From Bacillota bacterium (lineage in GTDB: Bacteria; Bacillota; Clostridia; Oscillospirales; Ruminococcaceae): a DNA stretch of 8,129 nt. Below are positions 1-6,228 of this stretch, one piece after another. A program made the translations under genes and the position numbers. Location of the stretch: the NCBI GenBank assembly GCA_023395695.1, contig JAEWYJ010000292.1, forward strand, positions 1 to 8,129, read 5' to 3'. The notes beneath the pieces were generated by a model. It saw nothing but the letters and a program-made list of their open reading frames with translations, ran no database searches and had not been told where the DNA came from. The stretch's first letter is position 1. Every line of letters starts with the position of its first letter.

Positions 1-211
1 CATAAAACAAAATGCCCACCGCAGCGCTGGCCAGCTTTGAGCGGGCGTGAAACCGATTGGCCAGATGCTTGAACAGATAGGCCAATGTCAGGCTTAACCA
101 AAAGGGCCAGAACCACGGCAGCAGGAAGCGGATACCCAGATAACATAGCATTGCGACAATTGCACAATAGAGGACACGTATAATAAAGGAAAGCTTATTT
201 TGTTGTTCCAT
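1..211 (-). CDS. AI-2E family / YtvI-like sporulation integral membrane protein, N-terminal part
   Basis: This is a partial gene: it starts with ATG at 211-209 and runs off the left edge after 70 codons. The start is supported by an AAGGTGG ribosome binding site at 221-227 on the minus strand. The peptide begins MEQQNKLSFIIRVLYC and has a hydrophobic stretch from about residue 8 to 47, containing LLPWFWPFWLS at 30-40. A short charged, Arg/Lys/His-rich segment follows (about 48-59), then a second hydrophobic stretch begins near residue 60. A first hairpin with an LLPW-xx-PF motif followed by a basic loop is what I expect of the N-terminus of AI-2E family proteins, including clostridial YtvI, a sporulation membrane protein of unknown biochemical role. 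The assignment rests on 70 residues, so the subfamily is uncertain. The gene is divergent from the amino-acid operon and shares its upstream region. Confidence 0.6.
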   Translation of the reverse strand, partial: MEQQNKLSFIIRVLYCAIVAMLCYLGIRFLLPWFWPFWLSLTLAYLFKHLANRFHARSKLASAAVGILFY

Positions 212-478
212 ATGCGCCACCACCTTGTTGAATTTATATCGGAAGCATTCGGGTTTATGTCGGGGCCGAAGGACAGAAGTACAGAAGTACAAATAAATAT
301 ATAAAAAAGTCAAAAAAACATTGTAGCTTTTTAATATAATGTGGCTTATTTGATTAAAAAATACCGCCATAAATAATATAAAATAAAGATATATTGAGCA
401 AACAGGATTATACTTCATGTAATCTTAAAAAATAGCCATAATCATGCCGAAAAGCGCTTAAATTATCGGAAACGGTAA
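212..478. other. AT-rich divergent intergenic region
   Basis: No gene is seen in this part of the region between the divergent YtvI-like gene and the ACT operon. Positions 285-440 are strongly AT-rich compared with the GC-richer genes. A tandem 8-mer, ACAGAAGT, occurs at 273-280 and 281-288. A second, weaker plus-strand promoter-like pair is visible: TTGATT at 350-355 and TAATAT at 374-379, with an 18-bp spacer. Base composition makes such matches easy by chance. I see no convincing minus-strand promoter for the YtvI-like gene; a sporulation sigma factor could be used but was not recognised. Confidence 0.5.
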
Positions 479-507
479 TTGCAATTAGTGGAACGCAATG
501 CTATAGT
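479..507 (+). promoter_or_regulatory. Sigma-A type promoter with extended -10, driving the ACT-hom-thrB-lysC operon
   Basis: The -35 box is TTGCAA at 479-484 and the -10 box is TATAGT at 502-507, with an optimal 17-bp spacer. TGC directly before the -10 box (499-501) makes an extended -10. Transcription would start near 513-515, giving a leader of about 145 nt before the ATG at 660. A perfect 12-bp palindrome (476-487) covers the -35 box. GGAAC at 490-494 and GTTCC at 508-512 form an inverted repeat around the -10, so repressor control is possible. Confidence 0.7.
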
Positions 508-513
508 GTTCCT

Positions 514-659
514 AATCTAAGTACAAACGTTTTTGGTGGGTGGAAACAGCGGCGCTGTGTGTTCAGCTCTGAAGCAACCCTTCTATTGCAGGCGTTTGTG
601 TCCGGCGCAGCGCCGGTTGTTGAAAGCATACTTGCATATTGAAAGGAGTAGACAAAGTC
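514..659 (+). promoter_or_regulatory. Candidate structured leader RNA upstream of the ACT-hom-thrB-lysC operon
   Basis: The untranslated leader can fold as a closed junction. ACAAACG (523-529) pairs with CGUUUGU (593-599), and G-U pairs can extend this helix to 521-530/592-601. Inside lie three small hairpins: ACAGC-GGC-GCUGU (546-558), UUCA-GCUC-UGAA (562-573) and GCAA/UUGC (574-577/586-589). Downstream, CCGGCG-CAG-CGCCGG (602-616) forms its own hairpin. CGGCGCUG (550-557) is also fully complementary to CAGCGCCG (608-615), which gives a pseudoknot or an alternative fold. There is no U-tract, so it is not a classical attenuator. I do not recognise a known riboswitch or T-box. Pairings were found by eye, without energies or covariation. 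Confidence 0.35.
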
Positions 660-1103
660 ATGTGGACACCCCCAAAATATTTGGTCGTTGAAACGGAAAT
701 GCTCCCCGAAGTTTTTTCAAAGGTAGTATATGCAAAGCAGCTGCTGGAAAACGGTGAAACGAATAATATTTCTCACGCCGCCAAAATGGCCGGTATTTCA
801 CGCAGTGCCATCTATAAATACCGCGATGTGGTTTTTCCCTATGTCAGAGAAATGTCCGGCAAGGTTGTCAGCATCTATGTGTTGCTGCGCGACAAGCCGG
901 GGATGCTTTCTAACCTGATTGCGGAGCTTTATCGCAACGGGGTTAATATTTTGACCATTAACCAGAATATTCCGGTGGACGGTCTGGCTGCGGTGTCGGT
1001 TTCGATCTCGCTGGACGCCACCTGCACCAACGACATGGAGCTGGTTACCGCCATCAAAAAGCTGGAGGGCGTTGTTGAGGCGCGCAAGCTTACCGGCCAT
1101 TAA
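660..1103 (+). CDS. ACT domain-containing protein, PheB/UPF0735 type
   Basis: This 147-residue protein has the usual length of the UPF0735/PheB family. I chose the ATG at 660: AAGGAG at 643-648 lies 11 nt upstream, and the resulting start (MWTPPKYLVVETEMLP) fits the family, whereas an in-frame TTG at 639 would place the ribosome binding site inside the gene. Residues about 37-60 (ISHAAKMAGISRSAIYKYRD) look like a helix-turn-helix. Residues about 69-145 form an ACT domain, with LLRDKPGMLSNLIAELYRNG as its first strand and helix. ACT domains bind amino acids. The biochemical role of this family is not well defined, although it often sits next to aspartate- or aromatic-pathway genes. As first gene of the threonine operon it may sense a pathway amino acid or act on transcription; that is inference. 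A gap of 66 bp precedes hom. Confidence 0.85.
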   Translation: MWTPPKYLVVETEMLPEVFSKVVYAKQLLENGETNNISHAAKMAGISRSAIYKYRDVVFPYVREMSGKVVSIYVLLRDKPGMLSNLIAELYRNGVNILTINQNIPVDGLAAVSVSISLDATCTNDMELVTAIKKLEGVVEARKLTGH

Positions 1104-1114
1104 TATATCGCATA

Positions 1115-1139
1115 CACCCGTACCTTTGTACCGGGTTTT
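1115..1139 (+). promoter_or_regulatory. Weak hairpin between the ACT gene and hom
   Basis: ACCCG-UAC (1116-1123) can pair with GUA-C-CGGGU (1128-1136) around a CUUU loop with one bulged C, and four Us follow (1136-1139). GGGU (1133-1136) can instead pair with ACCC (1144-1147). It could be a leaky terminator or processing site that sets the ACT/hom ratio, but the U-tract is too short for confidence. Confidence 0.25.
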
Positions 1140-1169
1140 GAATACCCAACTTTAGGAGGAAAAGCGCAT

Positions 1170-2393
1170 ATGAAAATCGCAATTATCGGCTACGGTGTAG
1201 TCGGTTCCGGTGTGGCGGAGGTTTTTTATAAAAACCATGCCCGTATCAACGCCAAGGCCGGAAAGAAGCTGGACATCAAATATATTGTCGACATCAAAAG
1301 CCTTGAGGGAACGCCGTACGCCGAAAAAGGCACTACGGATTTTGATAAGGTCTTAAACGATCCTGAAGTGGGTATTGTCGTTGAAACAATAGGCGGACTC
1401 AAGCCCGCCTATGATTTTTCCAAACGCAGCCTGTTGGCAGGCAAGCATGTTATTACCTCCAATAAGGAGCTGGTGGCCACCCACGGCGCAGAGCTTTTGG
1501 CTATCGCCAGGGAGAAGAACGTCAACTACCTCTTTGAGGCGAGCGTTGGTGGCGGTATTCCGGTGCTGCACCCGCTTTACCAGTGCCTTGGCAGTGACGA
1601 TATCACCGAAGTCGCCGGTATATTAAACGGTACAACCAATTTTATTATGACCCAGATGATCGAAAACGGCATGTCCTTTGCGGATGCGCTCAAATTGGCA
1701 CAGCAAAACGGCTATGCCGAGCAGAACCCCGCCGCCGATGTCGAAGGTAAGGACGCCTGCCGCAAAATTTGTATTTTGGCATCGCTGGTCTATGGCCGGC
1801 ATGTTTATCCCGACGAGGTGCATACCGAGGGTATTACCAATATTACCGCTAATGACGTCAGCGCCGCCTCTAAAGCGGGCTACGCCATCAAGCTGATCGG
1901 GCGGGTCAAGCAGACCGAAAAGGGTCTTTTGGCAATGGTTACCCCGGCGCTTGTGTCAAAAAAGAGCCAGCTTGGCAATGTGAGCGGTGTCTTTAACGCC
2001 ATTCTGGTGCGCGGCTCCGACCTGGGCGACGTGCTGTTTTACGGGCCGGGCGCCGGTAAGACCCCCACGGCGTCGGCGGTTATCTCCGACATTGTCGACG
2101 CGGCCAGAGCGGGCGGCAACATTCCGTTCCTCGGGTGGGAGGATGCAGCGCACAATACGCTGCTCGACTACCGTCAGGACGTCGCGCCCGTGATGCTGCG
2201 TGTACCGGCAGGCGAGCAAGCCGCGGCGGCTGGGCTGTTTGGCTGTGTGCAGCAGGTGGAGGGCTATACCCGTGACGGCGAGGCGGCGTTTATCACACCA
2301 GCGCTTTCGGGTGAGCAGATTCAAGCGCTGACCGAACAGGCTGCGCAAAAAAATATGACTATTCTTTCGGCTTTCCGCGTATTGGATTATTAA
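1170..2393 (+). CDS. hom: Homoserine dehydrogenase
   Basis: Catalyses NAD(P)H-dependent reduction of L-aspartate 4-semialdehyde to L-homoserine, the branch point toward threonine and methionine, in the cytoplasm. The product is 407 aa, slightly short for the ACT-containing bacterial form. The Rossmann nucleotide-binding motif GYGVVGSG lies at residues 7-14 and TSNKELVA at 96-103 (conserved Lys99). The family signature includes EASVGGGIP (123-131), ILNGTTNF (151-158) and AEQNPAADVEGKD (183-195). Glu184, Asp195 and Lys199 have the spacing of the yeast catalytic residues Glu208, Asp219 and Lys223. YGPGAGKTPTASAV is at 291-304. Residues about 338-407 form a C-terminal regulatory region that reads as a divergent ACT domain, so threonine feedback is plausible. 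The ATG at 1170 follows AGGAGG at 1154-1159. The gene is followed directly by thrB. Confidence 0.96.
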   Translation: MKIAIIGYGVVGSGVAEVFYKNHARINAKAGKKLDIKYIVDIKSLEGTPYAEKGTTDFDKVLNDPEVGIVVETIGGLKPAYDFSKRSLLAGKHVITSNKELVATHGAELLAIAREKNVNYLFEASVGGGIPVLHPLYQCLGSDDITEVAGILNGTTNFIMTQMIENGMSFADALKLAQQNGYAEQNPAADVEGKDACRKICILASLVYGRHVYPDEVHTEGITNITANDVSAASKAGYAIKLIGRVKQTEKGLLAMVTPALVSKKSQLGNVSGVFNAILVRGSDLGDVLFYGPGAGKTPTASAVISDIVDAARAGGNIPFLGWEDAAHNTLLDYRQDVAPVMLRVPAGEQAAAAGLFGCVQQVEGYTRDGEAAFITPALSGEQIQALTEQAAQKNMTILSAFRVLDY

Positions 2394-2399
2394 GGAGGA
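2393..2399 (+). promoter_or_regulatory. thrB ribosome binding site overlapping the hom stop codon
   Basis: AAGGAGG begins on the last base of the hom TAA stop (2391-2393) and lies 6 nt before the TTG at 2406. The overlap supports that unusual start and suggests that hom and thrB translation are coupled. Confidence 0.8.
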
Positions 2400-2405
2400 A
2401 CCGCA

Positions 2406-3326
2406 TTGATTACCGTTAAGGTTCCGGCTACCTCCGCCAATGTGGGCTCCGGCTTCGACTCGCTCGGGCTGGCGGTGACGCTGTATAATGCATTGCATCT
2501 TGAGGAATACGAGGGGCTGTCGATCCGCTCGCTCGACGATATTGAGGTGCCCTGTGACGAGACGAATCTCGTCTATACGACGATGAAATCGCTGTATGAG
2601 CTTTGTGGCAGGCCGTTTTACGGCGTCCGTTTCGGCCAGATTAACAACATTCCGCTTTCACGTGGGCTGGGCAGCAGCTCGGCGTGCATCATCGGGGGGT
2701 TGCTGGCGGCCAATCATATGCTCAAATTCCCGTTTTCGCGTCAGGAGATTATCAATTTGGCTGCGTCTATCGAGGGGCACCCCGACAACACAACCCCCGC
2801 ACTGCTTGGCGGCTTTGTCGCCTCGGTTTTTGACGGTGAGCGGGTGCATTATGTCAGGCAGGAGCTGCATGTTGGCATTAAATTTGCTGCGCTAATCCCC
2901 GACACCGAGCTTAAAACCTCGCTGGCCAGAAGCGTTCTTCCCAAGCGTATCAGCCATAAGGACGCGGTGTATAACCTCTCCCGCGCCGCATTGATGAGCG
3001 CTTCGCTGGCGACCGGCAGCTATCATAACCTGCGCTGTGCCGCGGGAGACCGCCTGCATCAGGATTACCGCCTGCCGCTCATCTCCGGCGCCGAGCGCGC
3101 CATGAAAATGATGGAGGAGGAGGGGGCCTACTGCACCTATGTCAGCGGCGCGGGTTCAACGCTGATGGCGATGGTGCCCGGTGAAAGAGAAAACATTTTC
3201 TATTCAAGAATGCGTCCCCGTCTGGATGCGGAGGGCTATAAAAGATGGAAGCTGCTTATGCTGGATGCCGATAACACCGGCGCCATTTGCGTGGAAAGCA
3301 TTCCGCTGCCCAATGATTTAAAATGA
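2406..3326 (+). CDS. thrB: Homoserine kinase (GHMP kinase family)
   Basis: Transfers phosphate from ATP to L-homoserine to give O-phosphohomoserine, the substrate of threonine synthase. The product is 306 aa, normal for the family. The start is TTG at 2406: the peptide then opens MITVKVPATSANVGSGFDSL, the expected N-terminal GHMP motif, and a ribosome binding site sits 6 nt upstream. The ATP-binding glycine/serine loop PLSRGLGSSSA spans residues 83-93, EGHPDN spans 123-128, and the C-terminal GHMP motif YVSGAGSTLMAM spans 245-256. The gene lies between hom and lysC, with 40 bp before lysC. No thrC (threonine synthase) is in this operon segment, so the last step must be encoded elsewhere. Confidence 0.95.
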   Translation: MITVKVPATSANVGSGFDSLGLAVTLYNALHLEEYEGLSIRSLDDIEVPCDETNLVYTTMKSLYELCGRPFYGVRFGQINNIPLSRGLGSSSACIIGGLLAANHMLKFPFSRQEIINLAASIEGHPDNTTPALLGGFVASVFDGERVHYVRQELHVGIKFAALIPDTELKTSLARSVLPKRISHKDAVYNLSRAALMSASLATGSYHNLRCAAGDRLHQDYRLPLISGAERAMKMMEEEGAYCTYVSGAGSTLMAMVPGERENIFYSRMRPRLDAEGYKRWKLLMLDADNTGAICVESIPLPNDLK

Positions 3327-3366
3327 TGCATAGACGGTTGTACACTATAAACAGGAGGAAAAGAAG

Positions 3367-4575
3367 TTGAATCTCATAGTACAAAAGTTTGGCGGCACCT
3401 CAGTGGCCGACGCTGCGCGTATAGAGCATGTTGCGGACATTATTACGCGCACCTACAAAGCCGGCCATAACGTTGTCGCGGTTGTGTCGGCCCAGGGTAA
3501 GTTTACCGATGTATTGGTCGATAAGGCCAACGAGATCAACCCCAGGGCGTCAAAGCGCGAAATGGATATGCTGCTTGCGGCGGGTGAGCAAATTTCAATT
3601 TCGCTGCTGGCTATGGCGATTGAAAAGCGCGGACTGCCGGTAAAATCCTTTTTGGGTTGGCAGGCAGGCTTTGTGACCGACTCCAACTATTCAAACGCCC
3701 GTATCCGCAAAATCAATAAAGAGCGTATTGAAAACGAGCTGGCCAAGCGCACAATTGTCATTGTGGCGGGCTTTCAGGGTATTAACCGGTATGACGACAT
3801 CACCACGCTGGGGCGCGGCGGCTCCGACACCAGTGCCGTTGCGCTTGCCGCAGCGCTGAGCGCGAAAAAATGCCAGATATTTACCGATGTTGAAGGCGTC
3901 TATACCGCTGATCCGCGCCTGGTTAAAGATGCGGTAAAGCTTAATTCCATCAGTTATGATGAGATGCTGGAGCTGGCGTCGCTGGGCGCACAGGTGCTGC
4001 ATAACCGTTCGGTTGAAATGGCAAAGCGGTATAACGTAGATCTTGAGGTGCTTTCCAGTATGGAAGATAAACCGGGCACCATCATTAAGGAGGAAGCTGA
4101 CGTGGAAAAGATGATTATCAGCGGCGTCGCCAAGGATACAAACATAGCAAGAATTTCGATTTTGGAGCTTAAGGATCAGCCTGGTATCGCCTTTAAGGTG
4201 TTCTCGCTGCTGGCCAAAGAAAAGATCAATGTCGATATCATTTTGCAGTCGGTGGGCCGTAACGGCACCAAGGACATCACCTTTACCGTCGCTAAGGATA
4301 ACGCTGACCGCGCCGTGGCGGTGCTCGACGCCAACAAGCATCTTATTGGCATTAAGCAGGTGCTGTGTGACACGCAGAGCGCCAAGGTCTCTATTGTCGG
4401 TGCAGGTATGGAGTCGAACCCCGGCGTAGCCAGCAAGCTGTTTGATGCGCTGGCTCAGGCCAATATCAACATCGATATGGTCTCAACAAGTGAGATCAAA
4501 ATTTCGGTGCTCATCGCGCTCAAGGACGCGGAGCGTGCCGTCATGGTCATTCATGACGCTTTCTATAACAACTGA
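3367..4575 (+). CDS. lysC: Aspartokinase with tandem ACT domains
   Basis: Phosphorylates L-aspartate to 4-phospho-L-aspartate, the committed step of lysine, threonine and methionine synthesis. The product is 402 aa, typical of the monofunctional Bacillus LysC type. Kinase-domain motifs are KFGGTSV (residues 7-13), TTLGRGGSDTSA (146-157) and TDVEGVYTADPR (173-184). Two ACT domains follow: the first near 262-335 (LELKDQPGIAFKVFSLLAKE), the second near 340-402 (VSIVGAGMESNPGVASKLFDAL and VSTSEIKISVLI). The start is TTG at 3367, with AGGAGG at 3353-3358 and family-typical MNLIVQKFGGTSV following. An internal ribosome binding site and in-frame GTG at codon 246 probably yield a separate ACT-only subunit. 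The effector (lysine, threonine or both) cannot be read from the sequence. This is the last gene of the operon before a strong terminator. Confidence 0.96.
   Translation: MNLIVQKFGGTSVADAARIEHVADIITRTYKAGHNVVAVVSAQGKFTDVLVDKANEINPRASKREMDMLLAAGEQISISLLAMAIEKRGLPVKSFLGWQAGFVTDSNYSNARIRKINKERIENELAKRTIVIVAGFQGINRYDDITTLGRGGSDTSAVALAAALSAKKCQIFTDVEGVYTADPRLVKDAVKLNSISYDEMLELASLGAQVLHNRSVEMAKRYNVDLEVLSSMEDKPGTIIKEEADVEKMIISGVAKDTNIARISILELKDQPGIAFKVFSLLAKEKINVDIILQSVGRNGTKDITFTVAKDNADRAVAVLDANKHLIGIKQVLCDTQSAKVSIVGAGMESNPGVASKLFDALAQANINIDMVSTSEIKISVLIALKDAERAVMVIHDAFYNN
4087..4575 (+). other. Internal in-frame start in lysC: probable aspartokinase beta subunit
   Basis: AAGGAGG at 4087-4093 lies 8 nt before GTG at 4102-4104, which is in frame as codon 246 of lysC. 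A second possible start, ATG, follows at 4111 (codon 249). Translation from GTG would give about 157 residues holding only the two ACT domains. Bacillus subtilis aspartokinase II is an alpha/beta enzyme whose beta subunit comes from an internal start at about codon 246 of the same gene, so position and layout agree with that precedent. A perfect Shine-Dalgarno by chance at this site is possible (the codons read Lys-Glu-Glu), but the coincidence with the known site makes use likely. Confidence 0.7.
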
Positions 4576-4588
4576 CCGGTTCTTTAAA

Positions 4589-4644
4589 AAACCGCCCCAC
4601 CGCACAGGCCTGTCGCTGTGCGGTGGGGCGGTTTCAATTTTTTT
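4589..4644 (+). terminator. Strong rho-independent terminator after lysC
   Basis: A 19-bp perfect stem (4589-4607 with 4616-4634) surrounds an 8-nt loop. CAA and then seven Ts follow (4638-4644). It begins 14 bp after the lysC stop. The A-run on the 5' side (4586-4591) could let it also work on the minus strand, although no minus-strand gene converges here. Confidence 0.95.
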
Positions 4645-5053
4645 AATGTATGCAATGTGTGTAGGGGCAGGATGCATTCCCAAATATGACGCCAGCCGGG
4701 GACAGCGCGCCAGCCGTTTGCGGCTATTATAGCACAAAAAAACAAGAGGGCAAGCGTATTAATATTTTGTTCAATTGCTGTATTTGCCGCTTGAAAGCAA
4801 GCTGACACGGCCCGGTGTATAAGAGCGCATTGGCGGCGTAAACCTTTTTTTGGCCTTGGCATAAACTGAAAGTAAACTTGTAGCTTTTTAAGCAGCCGTT
4901 ACCCGTTTGGCTGCTTTTCATTTATAAGCTCCAATTATCATTAATAGGATGTCTTGGTACGGCAGATACGCGGTAGGCGGCAGAATTTTGACCACATTCA
5001 ATGCGCAAAATCCGTTGTACAGGCACCCATCTGCCCGATAAGGAGGACAGAAT
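4645..5053. other. Non-coding region between lysC terminator and BclA-like gene
   Basis: No convincing gene is present; the short open frames on both strands lack family resemblance or good ribosome binding sites. The region contains a repeated 8-mer GCCAGCCG (4691-4698, 4709-4716) and a hairpin at 4890-4916. The strong ribosome binding site of the next gene is at 5040-5046. I could not find a well-spaced sigma-A promoter. One sigma-K-like pair, AC at 4842-4843 and CATAAACTG at 4860-4868, is only suggestive. Confidence 0.5.
4890..4918 (+). terminator. Possible weak terminator-like hairpin
   Basis: AAGCAGCC (4890-4897) pairs with GGCTGCTT (4909-4916) across an 11-nt loop. The T-run at the 3' side is only four long and is then broken by CA. 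No recognisable gene lies directly upstream, so it could end a short untranslated transcript or be part of the next gene's leader. Confidence 0.3.
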
Positions 5054-6058
5054 ATGAGCATTGCCTTGCAGATTGAACGCGCCGCGGCGGGGACAGTTGC
5101 AGCCGGGGAAAACGTTATTTTCGACAACGTGGCCCACATCTCGGGAGATATCAGCTACAACGGCATAACCGGTACAATCACTTTTAACGCGGCCGGAAGT
5201 TATCTGGTCAATTGGTGGGTGGCCACGCAGGCTTCAACATCGGTAAACGGGGCCATATTTGCGTTGTATACGTCCGAAAGCCAATTGATGACGGGGAATT
5301 CACCGGTTAAAAAGGGAGAGGTATACGGCACGGGAATCGTAACCGTCTCTGCAGCGCCTGTGACAGCGTCTCTGATCAATCAAAGCACCGACGCTTTTTA
5401 CTATGCGCAGTCGCTTCCCCTGACGGCCACACTGGTTATCACAAAGGCCGATGCGGGCAGCGCAGATACCATGGCTTGCTTTGCCGTGAAACAGATGACT
5501 AATATCCTTTCGCAAATGTTGACGGCCTACCCCGATAGCTCCTGGACAATTTTTTCAAACATGTTGACAGCTTCCACCGGTGTCCCGGTGGGCTTATATG
5601 CCTCGCCGGAAACGGGAGAGCCCGCCATACTGCAAATTATGGCAGGCACAGATTACGGCGCGATTCCCATTGCTTCAATTATGGTGGTTTATGTCGCGTC
5701 GCCGGCGGTATACGACCCCTCCTTTACGTTTTTACCGCTGCCTGATCCGTTGCCACCCGGCTGCAACACCGACCTGATTACAGTTTTTCCGTCTTATCTC
5801 CCGTTAGGAACATCGGTATCGATTGGCATGTCTCCTAATGCTACAGCGACCGGCATGGTCTATAAAAATGAATATGGCGTGCTGGTGCTTTCCGATACGG
5901 ACGGCAATACCCCAATGTTTATTGCCACGCCGTATATCCGGCGCATTATAACAACCGGCAGCCCGGTATTGCGGCTTTCGTCAGACGGCGCGGGCATAAA
6001 GCTCGGTATTAGTACCGAAGTATTCGGGTCGGATGTAACTGCTGATATTGAGTTTTAA
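5054..6058 (+). CDS. BclA C-terminal-like (C1q/TNF-fold) surface or exosporium-type protein without collagen repeats
   Basis: The product is 334 aa. The ATG at 5054 follows TAAGGAGG (5039-5046) by 7 nt. Residues about 1-130 match the pattern of the Firmicute C1q/TNF-like jelly-roll domain at the C-terminus of BclA-type collagen-like proteins: GENVIFDNVAHISGDISY (18-35), GTITFNAAGSYLVNWWVATQ (40-59), then FALYTSESQLMTGNSPVKKGEVYG and LINQSTDAFYYAQSLPLTATLVI. There are no Gly-X-Y repeats and no signal peptide. Residues about 140-185 (CFAVKQMTNILSQMLTAYPD, SSWTIFSNMLTAST) form a linker also reminiscent of clostridial collagen-like proteins. Residues about 190-334 are beta-rich, with a proline-rich hinge (FLPLPDPLPPG, 226-236), and I do not recognise them. 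Spore-coat or exosporium location is inference from the family. It appears monocistronic, with no clear promoter or terminator. Confidence 0.6.
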   Translation: MSIALQIERAAAGTVAAGENVIFDNVAHISGDISYNGITGTITFNAAGSYLVNWWVATQASTSVNGAIFALYTSESQLMTGNSPVKKGEVYGTGIVTVSAAPVTASLINQSTDAFYYAQSLPLTATLVITKADAGSADTMACFAVKQMTNILSQMLTAYPDSSWTIFSNMLTASTGVPVGLYASPETGEPAILQIMAGTDYGAIPIASIMVVYVASPAVYDPSFTFLPLPDPLPPGCNTDLITVFPSYLPLGTSVSIGMSPNATATGMVYKNEYGVLVLSDTDGNTPMFIATPYIRRIITTGSPVLRLSSDGAGIKLGISTEVFGSDVTADIEF

Positions 6059-6228
6059 GCGCTCCTAAGCGGACCGTGCGATGTGCAGATGAAAAAACCG
6101 GCGATTTGCTCCTTTATAGCAACCAACCTAAAAAGTATATGCCTTAGGCGGCGTGTTTTTCCGTGCCACAGCGCTATTCCTCCTGCCGTGCGTCAGCCCG
6201 TTTGCGACCAGTACCTTGAGCTTCAAAA

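Noticed and set aside
531..560. T-box-like sequence GGGTGGAAACAGCGG near 538-552
   Set aside because: It departs from the TGGNACC core, it is too close to the promoter for a specifier stem upstream, and no terminator/antiterminator pair with a U-tract follows.
514..659. Threonine/isoleucine attenuator leader peptide
   Set aside because: No short reading frame with a ribosome binding site and a run of Thr, Ile, Met or Lys codons is present in the leader.
639..659. TTG at 639 as the start of the ACT protein
   Set aside because: It would translate through the AAGGAG ribosome binding site, and the ATG at 660 gives the usual 147-residue family length.
1956..2498. Minus-strand open frame of 180 codons across the hom/thrB junction
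   Set aside because: It is antisense to two well-identified enzymes and has a low-complexity Arg/His-rich product.
3691..4341. Minus-strand open frame of 216 codons within lysC
   Set aside because: It is a shadow of the aspartokinase reading frame and shows no family resemblance.
4842..4868. Sigma-K-like promoter (AC, 16 bp, CATAAACTG) upstream of the BclA-like gene
   Set aside because: One mismatch in a short degenerate consensus, about 190 bp from the start codon and followed by a hairpin; too weak to annotate.
321..4891. Shared 14-mer TTGTAGCTTTTTAA at 321-334 and 4878-4891
   Set aside because: The sequence is AT-rich and non-coding, and one such match in a window this size is not far from chance; nothing around the copies is alike.
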